This document shows, one piece after another, positions 1-8,151 of a DNA stretch of 20,561 nucleotides (its first letter is position 1; the number at the start of each line of letters is the position of its first letter). Source of the DNA: Marinilabilia sp. UBA5340 (GTDB taxonomy: Bacteria; Bacteroidota; Bacteroidia; Bacteroidales; Marinilabiliaceae); assembly GCA_002411085.1 (NCBI GenBank), contig DHQK01000086.1, forward strand, positions 1,026-21,586. The letters are read 5' to 3'. A program made the translations under genes and the position numbers. The notes beneath the pieces were generated by a model, which worked only from the letters and a program-made list of their open reading frames with translations, did no database searches and had not been told where the DNA came from.

Positions 1-78
1 GTTTTGAGTTGTAAAAAAAAACTAACAGCTATGACCTAATACCATTTGCCCCTTATAGCCATTCTCTACTTGCACTGG

Positions 79-110
79 GCTCTATGCTCCTTGCTCTATG
101 CTCCATGCTC
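79..110 (-). repeat. Heptad tandem repeat after the efflux channel gene
   Basis: The tetramer GCTC occurs at 79, 86, 93, 100 and 107, exactly every 7 bp, giving about 4.5 units of GCTCYWT. Read in the direction of the TolC-like gene the unit is GAGCAWR, and the array begins at that gene's stop codon (109-111). The flanking bases 66-78 look like a more decayed continuation. Function is unknown. It does not form an obvious hairpin, so it is not a standard terminator. Confidence 0.7.
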
Positions 111-1419
111 ACTCATACTCTTCCACAATACCTCCGGTAATGCGCACCAGATCGGTATGCGTATCCACCAAATTAAGTACCGAACGGTAATAGTTGATAG
201 ACGTCTGAAGATAGCTTAACTGTACATCGCGGTAATTGAATGAATTGATAGCACCGGCACGAAATTTCTCTTCTGACAATTGCATATTCACACGGGCCGT
301 CTCCATATTCTCCTTACCTACACCAACCAACTCCCGACGCACATTGTAAGCATCATAAAGATTCAAAAGTTGATTTTTTAATCGATGCTTCATCTCCTCC
401 AGATTGGTTTGACCGATGGCTTCCTCCATCCGGGCAATCTGAATATTACGGTTGATACGATCACCATCGAAGAGCGTAAAACTCAAAGAGAAATTGGCAT
501 AATATGAGAAATAACCATCCGAAAACCCCGGGGTTGAGTTGGCACTGTTTAGCGATTCCGGTTGTACATTATGTCCTGCACCTGCCGTAGTGCTTAGAGA
601 GGGAAAACGAGCGCGCTGATTCAGCAAACGTTGTTTTTCCAACAACGAAAGATTCAGATACTGATTCTGAATACTGCGGTTATTGACATCAAGTTGGGAT
701 AGTAATTCATCCAGCGCATAATCGCCTGCTTCAATGCTGAGCTCACCGGAAAGATTGAGCACCTGATTTTCCTCCATACCAGTAAGATATTTCAACTCAC
801 GAATGCTTCGCAACAATGCAAGCTCCTGCTCCAGATAAGCTGTTTTATCGGTCAGGTAAGCAGAACGAGCCTGCAGTACCTCATAACTTGTAGCCGTTCC
901 CAAATCGCGACTATCCTCAGTATAAGTCAACCGATCCTGGGAAACCGTCATAACTTCCCGCAGCAAAGCCAACTGCTCCTGAGCAAACAATGCACGATAA
1001 TATGCCATCACCACAGCCTGTATGGTATTTTCCACCACAAGGGCGAGATTGCCACCCGAGAGTTGTTCCATGGTTTCCAGCCGGTCTTTACGAATATGTG
1101 CAGAAAATCCGTTGAAAAGCACCCAGTTGAGCCGTACCCCGTTTTGGAGACTTCCAATTTGGTTGTCGTTGTCGTAACGGTTATTAAAACTGTTATTCAG
1201 AGAACTTTCCCACATCAGGGAAGGTAACATTCCGGCATTGCCAATGGAATTGTTAAGCTCTGCAATATCCAGATCTGTCTCGCTGATACGGATATCATAA
1301 TTATTGGCCAAGGCTTCTGCTATAAGCTGATCCAAGGTATAAGGGTCTGTACTTGATTGCCCCGATACAGAAAATACTGTAAGCAATGCCAAGATCAGAT
1401 ATGTAGTGATTCGCTTCAT
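109..1419 (-). CDS. TolC-family outer-membrane efflux channel protein
   Basis: This is the outer-membrane channel of the RND efflux system encoded just upstream; in the TolC family, three copies form a barrel plus periplasmic tunnel through which substrates leave the cell. The protein is about 436 residues from the chosen start, a normal size. The N-terminus (MKRITTYLILALLTVFSVSG) is a signal peptide with no lipobox cysteine. Two similar helical halves follow, each ending in a strand-rich stretch; the second contains the typical segment around ANFSLSFTLFDGDRINRNI, and the C-terminal helix reads NYRDVQLSYLQTSINYY. The frame is open back to an ATG at 1500, only 9 bp after the pump's stop codon. 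That start would put 27 charged residues ahead of the signal peptide, so I prefer 1419, although tight operon spacing favours 1500. It is the last gene of the operon. Substrate cannot be told from sequence. Confidence 0.9.
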   Translation of the reverse strand: MKRITTYLILALLTVFSVSGQSSTDPYTLDQLIAEALANNYDIRISETDLDIAELNNSIGNAGMLPSLMWESSLNNSFNNRYDNDNQIGSLQNGVRLNWVLFNGFSAHIRKDRLETMEQLSGGNLALVVENTIQAVVMAYYRALFAQEQLALLREVMTVSQDRLTYTEDSRDLGTATSYEVLQARSAYLTDKTAYLEQELALLRSIRELKYLTGMEENQVLNLSGELSIEAGDYALDELLSQLDVNNRSIQNQYLNLSLLEKQRLLNQRARFPSLSTTAGAGHNVQPESLNSANSTPGFSDGYFSYYANFSLSFTLFDGDRINRNIQIARMEEAIGQTNLEEMKHRLKNQLLNLYDAYNVRRELVGVGKENMETARVNMQLSEEKFRAGAINSFNYRDVQLSYLQTSINYYRSVLNLVDTHTDLVRITGGIVEEYE

Positions 1420-1509
1420 TCTTCCAATTTTTGTTTTTAAGATCTTTTCCTGAAAAAAATCATTTGCCGGCGGAATACGCTCCACCAGCATTTTGATCAT
1501 TTCTCAGAC

Positions 1510-4500
1510 TCAATCAATGGTCCTTTTTTTGGATACATTCACGGTTTCAACTTCTTCACGCGATGGTCTGCGTCCGGTAAAAAGCCATTTCAGCATCACA
1601 CGAACATCATTTAGAGCTAAAATAATGACCGGGAAGAAGATCAGAATAAAGGCCGTTCCGAACAAAATACCATAAGCCAAAGCCATGGCCATTGGGATAA
1701 GAAACTGTGCCTGATGGCTGGTCTCGAGAATAATCGGATACAACCCGAGCGTTGTGGTAAGAGTCGTCAGCACAATGGGACGGAACCTGGCAAGCCCTGC
1801 CTCATAAGCTGCCTCAACAGCTGTATGCCCTTCTTCCAGCAAGAAGTTGTATTTCTGCAAAAAGACCACGGCATCATTGACAATTACTCCCGACAGCGCG
1901 ACCATTCCCCAAACACTCAAAATAGAGAGCGGAATATTGTGAATTCCGTGTCCCCAGGCAGCTCCGATCCATCCCAGAGGAACCATTACCAGTACAATAG
2001 CTCCCTGCCCAAAAGATCGGAAATGAAACATGATAATAACGATAATCAGTCCAAAAGCCGGAATAAAATACTTGCCGATTTCATTTTGCGACTCATTGGC
2101 ATATTTCTGTTGCCCCTGATAGACATAGGTAATACCCGGATACTGAGCTTGCAACTGTGGCATTATGGTATTACTGATCTCCTCCAGAATAGGAGGTACT
2201 GGTTCATAAGGATCTACCAGATCTGCATCAATACGCATCTCCCGTTTTCCATTGTAGCGCTGAATAGCAACCGGACCACGTTTGAGATCATATTCCACCA
2301 ATTCCTCCAACGGGTATTCTCCCTGCGGGGTTTTTATCTTCATTTTCTCTAACTGTCCTATCTGCTCCCGGTCATCGGGCGGATAACGCACCCACACCCG
2401 AATCTCGTCTTTTCCCTGCTGCAATCGTTGCGACTGGGCTCCAAAAAAAGCATTGCGCACCTGATTCATGACGGTCCAGGTATCCAACCCGAGGAAATAG
2501 GCTTTTGGTTTGAGTTTGATACGTACCTCCTGAGCTCCGGGCGCCTCATTGTCAACCACATCGGTAAGTTCAGGTATTTTATCCAACTCTTCTAAAAGGA
2601 AATTGCGCGCATGATCCAGCTCCTCCAGGTTCTCCCCCATCAGGCTGATAGCCACTGGCTGTCCCCAACGATTTCGTCCGGCAACAGAAAATTTATCAGC
2701 TGCAGGTACTTCGCCAATTTTTTCACGCACCCGGTTGGCAATGTCAAAGGCAGAGATTTCACTACCTTCGAGGTTTCGAAGGTTCACGGCGATATGCCCC
2801 GCATGGGAACCATTCTCATCCCCATCAAAAGAGCTCCCCATAACCAGGTAAGTATAATTCACAAAGTTCGCTGTATCATTATATTCATCCATCATGGCAT
2901 CATTAACTTCCCAAACCGCTTTTTCAAAACGGGTTAGGTACTCATGGGTCTGACGCTCTCCTTCTCCAGGAGTAAATGCCACATTCACATTAAAACTATC
3001 AGGCGGAATGTTCGGAAAAAAAGTGGTGGAAATAAAACCACCCCCCAATAAACCAATGGTAATCAACAGAAAAGCAAAAGGAACAACCAATGCTATATGA
3101 CGATGACGAAGTACAAAACGCAAACCCCTACCATAAAGACGCTCTCTCATCCAGTCAATAAATCGTTCCAGTCTGTCGCGAAAGCGGTTTCCAAAATTAA
3201 CTGCTTCCTTCCGTCGTTGCAAAATGTGTGGAGAACCAATGTGGGCTGGCAAAACCAAGGCAGCTTCGATAAGCGAAAAAGCAAGACTAAACACCACCAC
3301 AAAGGCCATCTCTCCCATCATCTCCATGTTTCCTTCGATCAGCATCAATGGAACAAAAGCGATTATGGTGGTTAGCACTGAGGTAATAACCGCCGGAAGC
3401 ACCTCCAATGTACCATCGATGGCAGCACGTCGTGGAGATTTGCCCTTTTCAAAGTGCGAAAAAATATTCTCAGCCACAACGATTCCGTCATCCACCAAAA
3501 TTCCGATAACCAGAATCATCCCGAAAAGGGATATCATGTTAATCGTAACGCCATAAAGACTGGCCAGAACAAACATTCCCAAAAACGAGGAAGGAATACC
3601 CCAGGCCACCCATAACGAAAGACGAAAACTCAGAAAAAAGGCAAGGATGATAATAACCAGGGCCAGCCCCATGCCTCCGTTCTTGTAGAGCAGATGCAAA
3701 CGAGAATTCAATAAATCCAGAAAATCAAAAGTCACAGTCATCTCTACATCCTGATGCTTCTGATTGAATTCATCCACATAATCGTTGACATATTCGGAGA
3801 TGGCTTCCAAATCTTCTGTAATCAGTTTGTTTACCGAAATAAAAAGCGACCGGTTGCCATTGAGCCAGGCACCACTGGGTGTTTCAGAGAATTGCAGAAA
3901 CACACGGCCCAGATCCCGGATGCGAATCAACTGACCATTGGGATCCGCCGTCACTACATAATCGGCAATTTCATCAGGGTCAACCGTTCGGGAACGTGAA
4001 CGGATAATCAGGTATTGCTCTTCACTGCGGAGCTCACCTCCTGACACATCCCGGTTATTACGCGATATGGCATTACTGATATCGGTGTGCGTCAATCCAT
4101 AGCGCAGCAACATCTCTTCACGCACCTCTACAGCAATTTCGAGGGCAGGAAAACCACCAATACTAATCTGACTCATGAGCCCGCTTTGAAGAAAATCATC
4201 CTCTACACGTTGAGCAAGGGTTTTGAGCCTGATCAGATCGGCACTGCCTGAAAGTCCCAGTCGAATAGCCGGCGTGGTGGAACGCTGTTTGAACACAATA
4301 GGCCGCTCCGCATCCACAGGCATACTGGAAATCCCGTCAACCGCATTCTTTACTTCCTGTAATACCTCATCAATGTCATACTCACCCGTGGTTTCGATAC
4401 TCACCCGGGCAAAGTTTTCGCGCGAAGTGGAATTAATCTCCTTGATCCCTACCAAACCGCGAATAGCCTGTTCAATCCGGACAGTAATTCCCTCCTCCAT

Positions 4501-4677
4501 CTCTTTGGGACTGGCTCCGGGATAGGTCACTGTCACAAATATATTTCGCGTCTCCCGCTCAGGGAAAAACGATTTTTTCAATTCCAAAAATCCATAAACC
4601 CCTGACAGCACAATGACCACGATAAAGAGGTTGGCATAAAAAGGATAATGGACAAAATTCTCTACTAGTTTACGCAT
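1510..4677 (-). CDS. RND-family efflux pump, inner-membrane subunit (AcrB/HAE-1-like)
   Basis: This is a proton-driven inner-membrane pump of the resistance-nodulation-division family that exports compounds through the adaptor and TolC-like channel of the same operon. At 1055 residues it has the full family length and the expected internal duplication: a first transmembrane helix at about 14-33, a periplasmic porter domain, a block of membrane helices from about 335 to 500, a second periplasmic region from about 575, and a final membrane block from about 880. The transmembrane-helix-4 aspartate pair is present (VDD, residues 396-397). In helix 10 the motif is VIVNDAVVF (ND at 934-935), where AcrB has the relay lysine, so the proton relay differs from AcrB. 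Its start lies 6 bp after the adaptor stop codon, indicating translational coupling. Drug, detergent, lipid or metal substrates cannot be separated by sequence, though the length and DD pair argue against the SecDF and MmpL branches. Confidence 0.95.
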   Translation of the reverse strand: MRKLVENFVHYPFYANLFIVVIVLSGVYGFLELKKSFFPERETRNIFVTVTYPGASPKEMEEGITVRIEQAIRGLVGIKEINSTSRENFARVSIETTGEYDIDEVLQEVKNAVDGISSMPVDAERPIVFKQRSTTPAIRLGLSGSADLIRLKTLAQRVEDDFLQSGLMSQISIGGFPALEIAVEVREEMLLRYGLTHTDISNAISRNNRDVSGGELRSEEQYLIIRSRSRTVDPDEIADYVVTADPNGQLIRIRDLGRVFLQFSETPSGAWLNGNRSLFISVNKLITEDLEAISEYVNDYVDEFNQKHQDVEMTVTFDFLDLLNSRLHLLYKNGGMGLALVIIILAFFLSFRLSLWVAWGIPSSFLGMFVLASLYGVTINMISLFGMILVIGILVDDGIVVAENIFSHFEKGKSPRRAAIDGTLEVLPAVITSVLTTIIAFVPLMLIEGNMEMMGEMAFVVVFSLAFSLIEAALVLPAHIGSPHILQRRKEAVNFGNRFRDRLERFIDWMRERLYGRGLRFVLRHRHIALVVPFAFLLITIGLLGGGFISTTFFPNIPPDSFNVNVAFTPGEGERQTHEYLTRFEKAVWEVNDAMMDEYNDTANFVNYTYLVMGSSFDGDENGSHAGHIAVNLRNLEGSEISAFDIANRVREKIGEVPAADKFSVAGRNRWGQPVAISLMGENLEELDHARNFLLEELDKIPELTDVVDNEAPGAQEVRIKLKPKAYFLGLDTWTVMNQVRNAFFGAQSQRLQQGKDEIRVWVRYPPDDREQIGQLEKMKIKTPQGEYPLEELVEYDLKRGPVAIQRYNGKREMRIDADLVDPYEPVPPILEEISNTIMPQLQAQYPGITYVYQGQQKYANESQNEIGKYFIPAFGLIIVIIMFHFRSFGQGAIVLVMVPLGWIGAAWGHGIHNIPLSILSVWGMVALSGVIVNDAVVFLQKYNFLLEEGHTAVEAAYEAGLARFRPIVLTTLTTTLGLYPIILETSHQAQFLIPMAMALAYGILFGTAFILIFFPVIILALNDVRVMLKWLFTGRRPSREEVETVNVSKKRTID

Positions 4678-4683
4678 AATTCT

Positions 4684-5799
4684 CTATCGCAGTTTTTTGT
4701 AATTGGGATTTCCGGTCACATTCAACAGCGGCTCCACTACCAGTTCTTCTCCTTCTTTCAGTCCCCTAAAATAAAGGGTTTCTGGATTCCGCTTAACAAC
4801 TTCAATACGTTTCTCATGTAATTTCTTTTCCGCCAACACATACACATGGTTATGACTAAACACTGCATTCCTGGGCATTTCCATTACCCCTTCCAGCATT
4901 GAGCCATATATTTTGGCCGTCAGATACATTCCGTCAAATAGTCCCTCTTCTCCCGGAATAGTCACAAAAACACTCACCGCCTGAGAGGAAGGATTGACCA
5001 CAGAACCAATACGACGAATAGTTCCCTTCCATAAGCGAGATGTATTTTCGGCAGATACCTCCACTGAATCACCTACAGAAAACATTTTAACCTCATCCAT
5101 CACCACCGGCACCTCCAGTTCATAGAGATCGGTACGGACAATGGTTGCCAACTGTGTTCCGGGATTCACCACCACACCGGGATCCTGAGCCACCGCATTG
5201 AAAGCTCCTGTAAAAGGAGCTCTGATCTGGTATTTCTCCAAACGGGCTTCATTCCCAAGGATGGTATAATAATCACTGATTATATTACGTGATGAAAGAA
5301 ATATGCGTTCTTTGGATGATGCAGGTTGAGGCAGTTCGGGCAAGGCCTTTTCAATGTCAATGCTTTCAAAGAAGCTATACCAATGATCGTAGGATTCGGG
5401 AAAATCCATCTTCAAATCGGGCAAGATAGCTGCCAGTGATTGAAGAAAACGACTTTTTGAAGCTTTTACACTTAACGGAAACTCCGGATTATCCACCTGC
5501 GCAATTATTTGCCCTTTGGTAAATCGCTGCCCGTTTCTAAAAGAAACCTGACCTTCCCGAAGCCGGCCGGACACTTCTGCGCTTACTACCACTTCATTAA
5601 AAGCATGCAACCGCCCGGAAGAGGTAATGACAGCCTGATGATCCTGGTAAGAAACCGTCTCTGCCTTCACATAAATATCTGATACCGGTTTTGGAGATTT
5701 TACGGGTGCTTCCTTTAGGGAAAACAATACAAACATAATCACTGCACCAGCAAGGAGAATCCCCAACGCGATCAGCACAATCCATAATTTTCGTTTCAT
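4684..5799 (-). CDS. RND efflux periplasmic adaptor (membrane fusion protein, HlyD family)
   Basis: This adaptor bridges the RND pump and the outer-membrane channel. It is the first gene of the operon. The 371-residue protein has an N-terminal membrane anchor (about 4-27) with no lipobox cysteine, so it is probably anchored by that helix and not by lipid. The first half of the lipoyl/barrel-sandwich domain lies at about 68-103 (VVVSAEVSGRL, then GQIIAQVDNPEF) and its second half at about 190-222 (IRAPFTGAF, then DPGVVVNPGTQL). The beta-barrel domain follows (about 225-300), then a membrane-proximal domain. The segment between the lipoyl halves (about 110-188) contains prolines and aromatics (LPDLKMDFPESYDHWYSFF) and is not a regular heptad coiled coil, so the hairpin that meets TolC is unusual. 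A candidate promoter lies at 5911-5939. I am confident of the family but not of the substrate. Confidence 0.92.
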   Translation of the reverse strand: MKRKLWIVLIALGILLAGAVIMFVLFSLKEAPVKSPKPVSDIYVKAETVSYQDHQAVITSSGRLHAFNEVVVSAEVSGRLREGQVSFRNGQRFTKGQIIAQVDNPEFPLSVKASKSRFLQSLAAILPDLKMDFPESYDHWYSFFESIDIEKALPELPQPASSKERIFLSSRNIISDYYTILGNEARLEKYQIRAPFTGAFNAVAQDPGVVVNPGTQLATIVRTDLYELEVPVVMDEVKMFSVGDSVEVSAENTSRLWKGTIRRIGSVVNPSSQAVSVFVTIPGEEGLFDGMYLTAKIYGSMLEGVMEMPRNAVFSHNHVYVLAEKKLHEKRIEVVKRNPETLYFRGLKEGEELVVEPLLNVTGNPNYKKLR

Positions 5800-5910
5800 C
5801 GTCTGTTCAGAATTTTTATTTATAGTCTACTTAATTCAAGGGAAGTGTATGTGTTCTTTGCTCCGGCAAAATGAGTTTCCATAAAAGAAATACACAGTAC
5901 AAAGTATCCG

Positions 5911-5939
5911 CAAAGATAATCTTAACACCCGGAATTAAA
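5911..5939 (-). promoter_or_regulatory. Candidate promoter of the efflux operon
   Basis: On the minus strand TATCTTTG (5918-5911) matches the Bacteroidota -7 consensus TAnnTTTG exactly. Seventeen bases upstream, TTTA (5939-5936) is a 3-of-4 match to the -33 TTTG. Transcription would start near 5904 and give a leader of roughly 105 bases before the adaptor gene. Confidence 0.4.
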
Positions 5940-5984
5940 ATCATAAAAAACAACAGGTGTATTGACTATCAACAACCCCAATGG

Positions 5985-6033
5985 TTTAATCCGTGATTAA
6001 AAGATTTGTCTTTACTGAAACCTAAAATCTTTT
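5985..6033. repeat. Two overlapping inverted repeats in the divergent region
   Basis: TTTAATC (5985-5991) and GATTAAA (5995-6001) form a perfect 7-bp inverted repeat around CGT. AAAAGATTT (5999-6007) and AAATCTTTT (6025-6033) form a second, 9-bp perfect inverted repeat with a 17-base spacer. They sit between the two divergent transcription units and could be regulator sites, but in such AT-rich DNA chance is possible and no regulator gene is nearby. Confidence 0.4.
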
Positions 6034-6110
6034 CAACAGAGCGGCCATCCATTAAATCTAAAATTGCTTTCTTTACAACCTCCAAAAAGCAACAAAGTTC
6101 GATTTAACCT

Positions 6111-7016
6111 ATGGAATACATCACATCGCATCTTGGGGAGCTTGCAGCCCTTGTCACTGCAATCTGCTGGACAGCCACCAGCATGGCCTTTGAGTCGGCC
6201 GGAAAAAAAGTCGGGTCTTTATCGGTCAACCTTATCCGTCTGGTGATGGCATTGGTGTTGCTGGGCATTTTTACCACCATTACACGTGGTCATTTCTGGC
6301 CGATAGATGCAGGAATGCATGCGTGGTTTTGGCTCAGTCTGTCAGGACTGGTAGGCTTTGTGATTGGAGATCTTCTGCTTTTTCAGGCTTTTGTAGTCAT
6401 TGGCGCCAGGGTTTCCATGCTCATTATGGCCCTTACCCCTCCCCTGGCTGCACTGTTTGGCTGGCTCATTTTGGGTGAACAAATGACATTGATCAATACC
6501 TTTGGAATGGTTCTGACGATTATTGGAATTGCTTTGGTAATACTGGGTCGCCCTATGAAAGGCAAGCGGTTATCCCTGAACTTTCCTCTGGCGGGCCTAC
6601 TGCTGGCTTTTGGCGGAGCTGCCGGCCAGGCACTGGGACTGGTACTCAGCAAACTCGGAATGGGTGATCTGGATGCTTTTATGTCCACCCAAATTCGCGT
6701 TATTGCCGGAATCATTGGTTTCGTACTTGTCTTTTTTGGCTGGCGCAGATGGGGAAATGTATGGGCAGCCCTCAAAAATAAATCAGCCATGGGACGCATC
6801 GGTATCGGGGCATTCTTTGGTCCTTTTCTGGGAGTTTCATTCAGCTTGCTGGCCGTAAAATACACTACCACCGGAATCGCCTCCACCCTGATGGCACTCA
6901 CCCCTGTAATGATTATTTTGCCTGCCCGGTATATTTTTAAAGAAAAGATTACAACCAAGGAAGTTGTCGGAGCCTTTATTGCGGTGGCCGGGGTTGTGGT
7001 GTTTTTTGTGTTTTGA
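6111..7016 (+). CDS. EamA/DMT-superfamily transporter
   Basis: This is a drug/metabolite-transporter superfamily permease of the inner membrane; family members exchange or export small metabolites such as amino acids, nucleotides or sugars, and the substrate cannot be predicted here. The 301-residue protein has about ten hydrophobic helices arranged as two EamA repeats, roughly 10-145 and 157-300. Each repeat ends with the usual sequence around a conserved glutamate or lysine before its last helix (LILGEQMTLINTFGMVLTIIGIALV in the first, IFKEKITTKEVVGAFIAVAGVVV in the second). The start ATGGAATAC fits the first helix well. It is transcribed alone, divergent from the efflux operon and convergent with another EamA protein whose stop is 3 bp away. 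The two permeases share fold and length but differ clearly in sequence, so they are not a recent duplication. Confidence 0.9.
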   Translation: MEYITSHLGELAALVTAICWTATSMAFESAGKKVGSLSVNLIRLVMALVLLGIFTTITRGHFWPIDAGMHAWFWLSLSGLVGFVIGDLLLFQAFVVIGARVSMLIMALTPPLAALFGWLILGEQMTLINTFGMVLTIIGIALVILGRPMKGKRLSLNFPLAGLLLAFGGAAGQALGLVLSKLGMGDLDAFMSTQIRVIAGIIGFVLVFFGWRRWGNVWAALKNKSAMGRIGIGAFFGPFLGVSFSLLAVKYTTTGIASTLMALTPVMIILPARYIFKEKITTKEVVGAFIAVAGVVVFFVF

Positions 7017-7019
7017 TCA

Positions 7020-7907
7020 TTACCCCATCAGCAACAACACAATGCCAATCAATATCCCTCCCAGATAAATCGCCTTTTTCTTTACGTTTTTCTCGCCGTA
7101 CATGAGCGCACCAAATACAAACGGAACAATCACGCTGCTGCGACGCAGGGCTGAAATAACTGAGATAAGCGACTCGGGTTCACTGATGGCATAAAAATAA
7201 AAGAAATCGGCAATAACCAGAAAAAGCCCGATGAGGGGAATCGTCCAACGCCAGATGAAGGGCGTACGTGACGGGCGTTTACGCCGAACAATCCACAAAA
7301 TGGGGAGCAACAACACCACCTGATAAAAAGAAAACCAGGCCTGAACCGCCACTCTGTCCATCTGACGCAGAATATGTTTATCGTAAAGGGCACTGACAGC
7401 CCCGGCAAGTGTCCCAATAATGACAAACCACATCCATTTATTGTTGCGAAAAGAGAGACCTTCCAATTTGCCGACAGTGGAAAAACGAAAGAAGAAAAAG
7501 AGTGTCAGCAACAGACCTGCCCACTGATAAAGGTTCAGTTGCTCACCAAAAATAATGAGAGCCCCAATTAATGTCCACAGCGGGCCGGTCGCCCGAACGG
7601 GGGTCACAATAGTCAGCGGTAAATGTTTCAGTGCAAAATAATTAAACACCCAGGAGGTGAGCACAATGGCTGTTTTCAGCAATACCATCCAGTGCTCCTG
7701 TGCAGTGAGCCGCGGAACAAATACCATATCACCAGCCTCCAAAACACCTGAATTAGACAATAGCAGTAAAGGAAGAAAGATAATGCTACTGGTAAGGGCC
7801 CCAAAAAACAACACCGGCCATACGGCATTCTCCTTCAGGGAAACCTTTTTGAGTATATCGTAAAATCCAAGAAAAAATGCAGATGCAAGTGTTAATATCA
7901 GCCACAT
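7020..7907 (-). CDS. EamA/DMT-superfamily transporter
   Basis: This is a second inner-membrane permease of the drug/metabolite-transporter superfamily, 295 residues from the chosen start, with about ten transmembrane helices in two EamA repeats (roughly 1-130 and 150-295). The first repeat ends with PVRATGPLWTLIGALIIFGEQLNLYQWAGLLLTL and the second with SALRRSSVIVPFVFGALMYGEKN, the usual positions of the conserved proline/arginine and glycine-glutamate. The frame stays open to an ATG at 7988, but the extra 27 residues are polar and overlap a good -7 promoter element at 7977-7984. The start at 7907 (MWLILTLASAFFLGFYDILKK) opens directly into the first helix, so I use it. Substrate is unknown. 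It is convergent with the other permease and divergent from the TonB-receptor operon. Confidence 0.88.
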   Translation of the reverse strand: MWLILTLASAFFLGFYDILKKVSLKENAVWPVLFFGALTSSIIFLPLLLLSNSGVLEAGDMVFVPRLTAQEHWMVLLKTAIVLTSWVFNYFALKHLPLTIVTPVRATGPLWTLIGALIIFGEQLNLYQWAGLLLTLFFFFRFSTVGKLEGLSFRNNKWMWFVIIGTLAGAVSALYDKHILRQMDRVAVQAWFSFYQVVLLLPILWIVRRKRPSRTPFIWRWTIPLIGLFLVIADFFYFYAISEPESLISVISALRRSSVIVPFVFGALMYGEKNVKKKAIYLGGILIGIVLLLMG

Positions 7908-7976
7908 GGTGCAATTATCAAATATCAGTAAATGGTGTGACGGCTGGTACCTCATCGGCACACCAGATTTTGCCTG

Positions 7977-7984
7977 CAAAGGTA
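7977..7984 (-). promoter_or_regulatory. Candidate -7 promoter element of the EamA permease
   Basis: TACCTTTG on the minus strand matches TAnnTTTG exactly and lies about 70 bases upstream of the permease start at 7907. I found no good -33 TTTG at the expected distance, so support is partial. Confidence 0.35.
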
Positions 7985-8049
7985 GCAAAATATCCTGTCC
8001 GATTTATTTCGCAGTTCATCCGGTACAATAGTGTGCTCATCTAATTTGC

Positions 8050-8081
8050 TTAACTGTACGATATTTAATTATCTAATTTTG
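8050..8081 (+). promoter_or_regulatory. Candidate promoter of the TonB-receptor operon
   Basis: TAATTTTG at 8074-8081 matches the -7 consensus exactly. The -33 element is poor: TTAA at 8050-8053 has the right spacing (20 bases), while a perfect TTTG at 8045-8048 is 25 bases away, which is too far. Transcription would start near 8087 and leave a leader of about 65 bases. Confidence 0.4.
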
Positions 8082-8151
8082 CAGGCATACACAGAAAAAA
8101 TACTCTGTGCAACTAACAAATATTGAAAACAAATAAACCTAATACCTATTT

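Larger units (their letters stand above)
5800..6110. other. Divergent intergenic region, efflux operon / EamA permease
   Basis: This 311-bp AT-rich gap separates two divergent genes and holds no coding sequence I can support. It contains a candidate minus-strand promoter for the efflux operon (5911-5939) and two overlapping inverted repeats (5985-6001 and 5999-6033). For the plus-strand permease I see only a weak promoter candidate: TTTG at 6005-6008 and AATCTTTT at 6026-6033, 17 bases apart. Confidence 0.7.

Noticed and set aside
79..110. Possible CRISPR array or IS end
   Set aside because: The period is 7 bp with no spacers, and there is no transposase or terminal inverted repeat nearby.
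1420..1500. Longer start for the TolC-like gene at 1500
   Set aside because: It would add 27 charged residues ahead of an obvious signal peptide. The tight spacing to the pump gene keeps it possible, but the signal peptide decides for 1419.
1714..2352. 212-residue plus-strand open frame inside the RND pump gene
   Set aside because: It is antisense to conserved pump sequence, and its composition is not protein-like.
6383..6958. 191-residue minus-strand open frame inside the first EamA gene
   Set aside because: It lies wholly within a well-supported membrane protein gene on the other strand, and its translation is rich in proline, arginine and serine with no domain pattern, as expected of a mirror frame.
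7908..7988. Longer start for the second EamA permease at 7988
   Set aside because: The extra residues are polar, the family starts with a membrane helix, and the extension overlaps a -7 promoter element.
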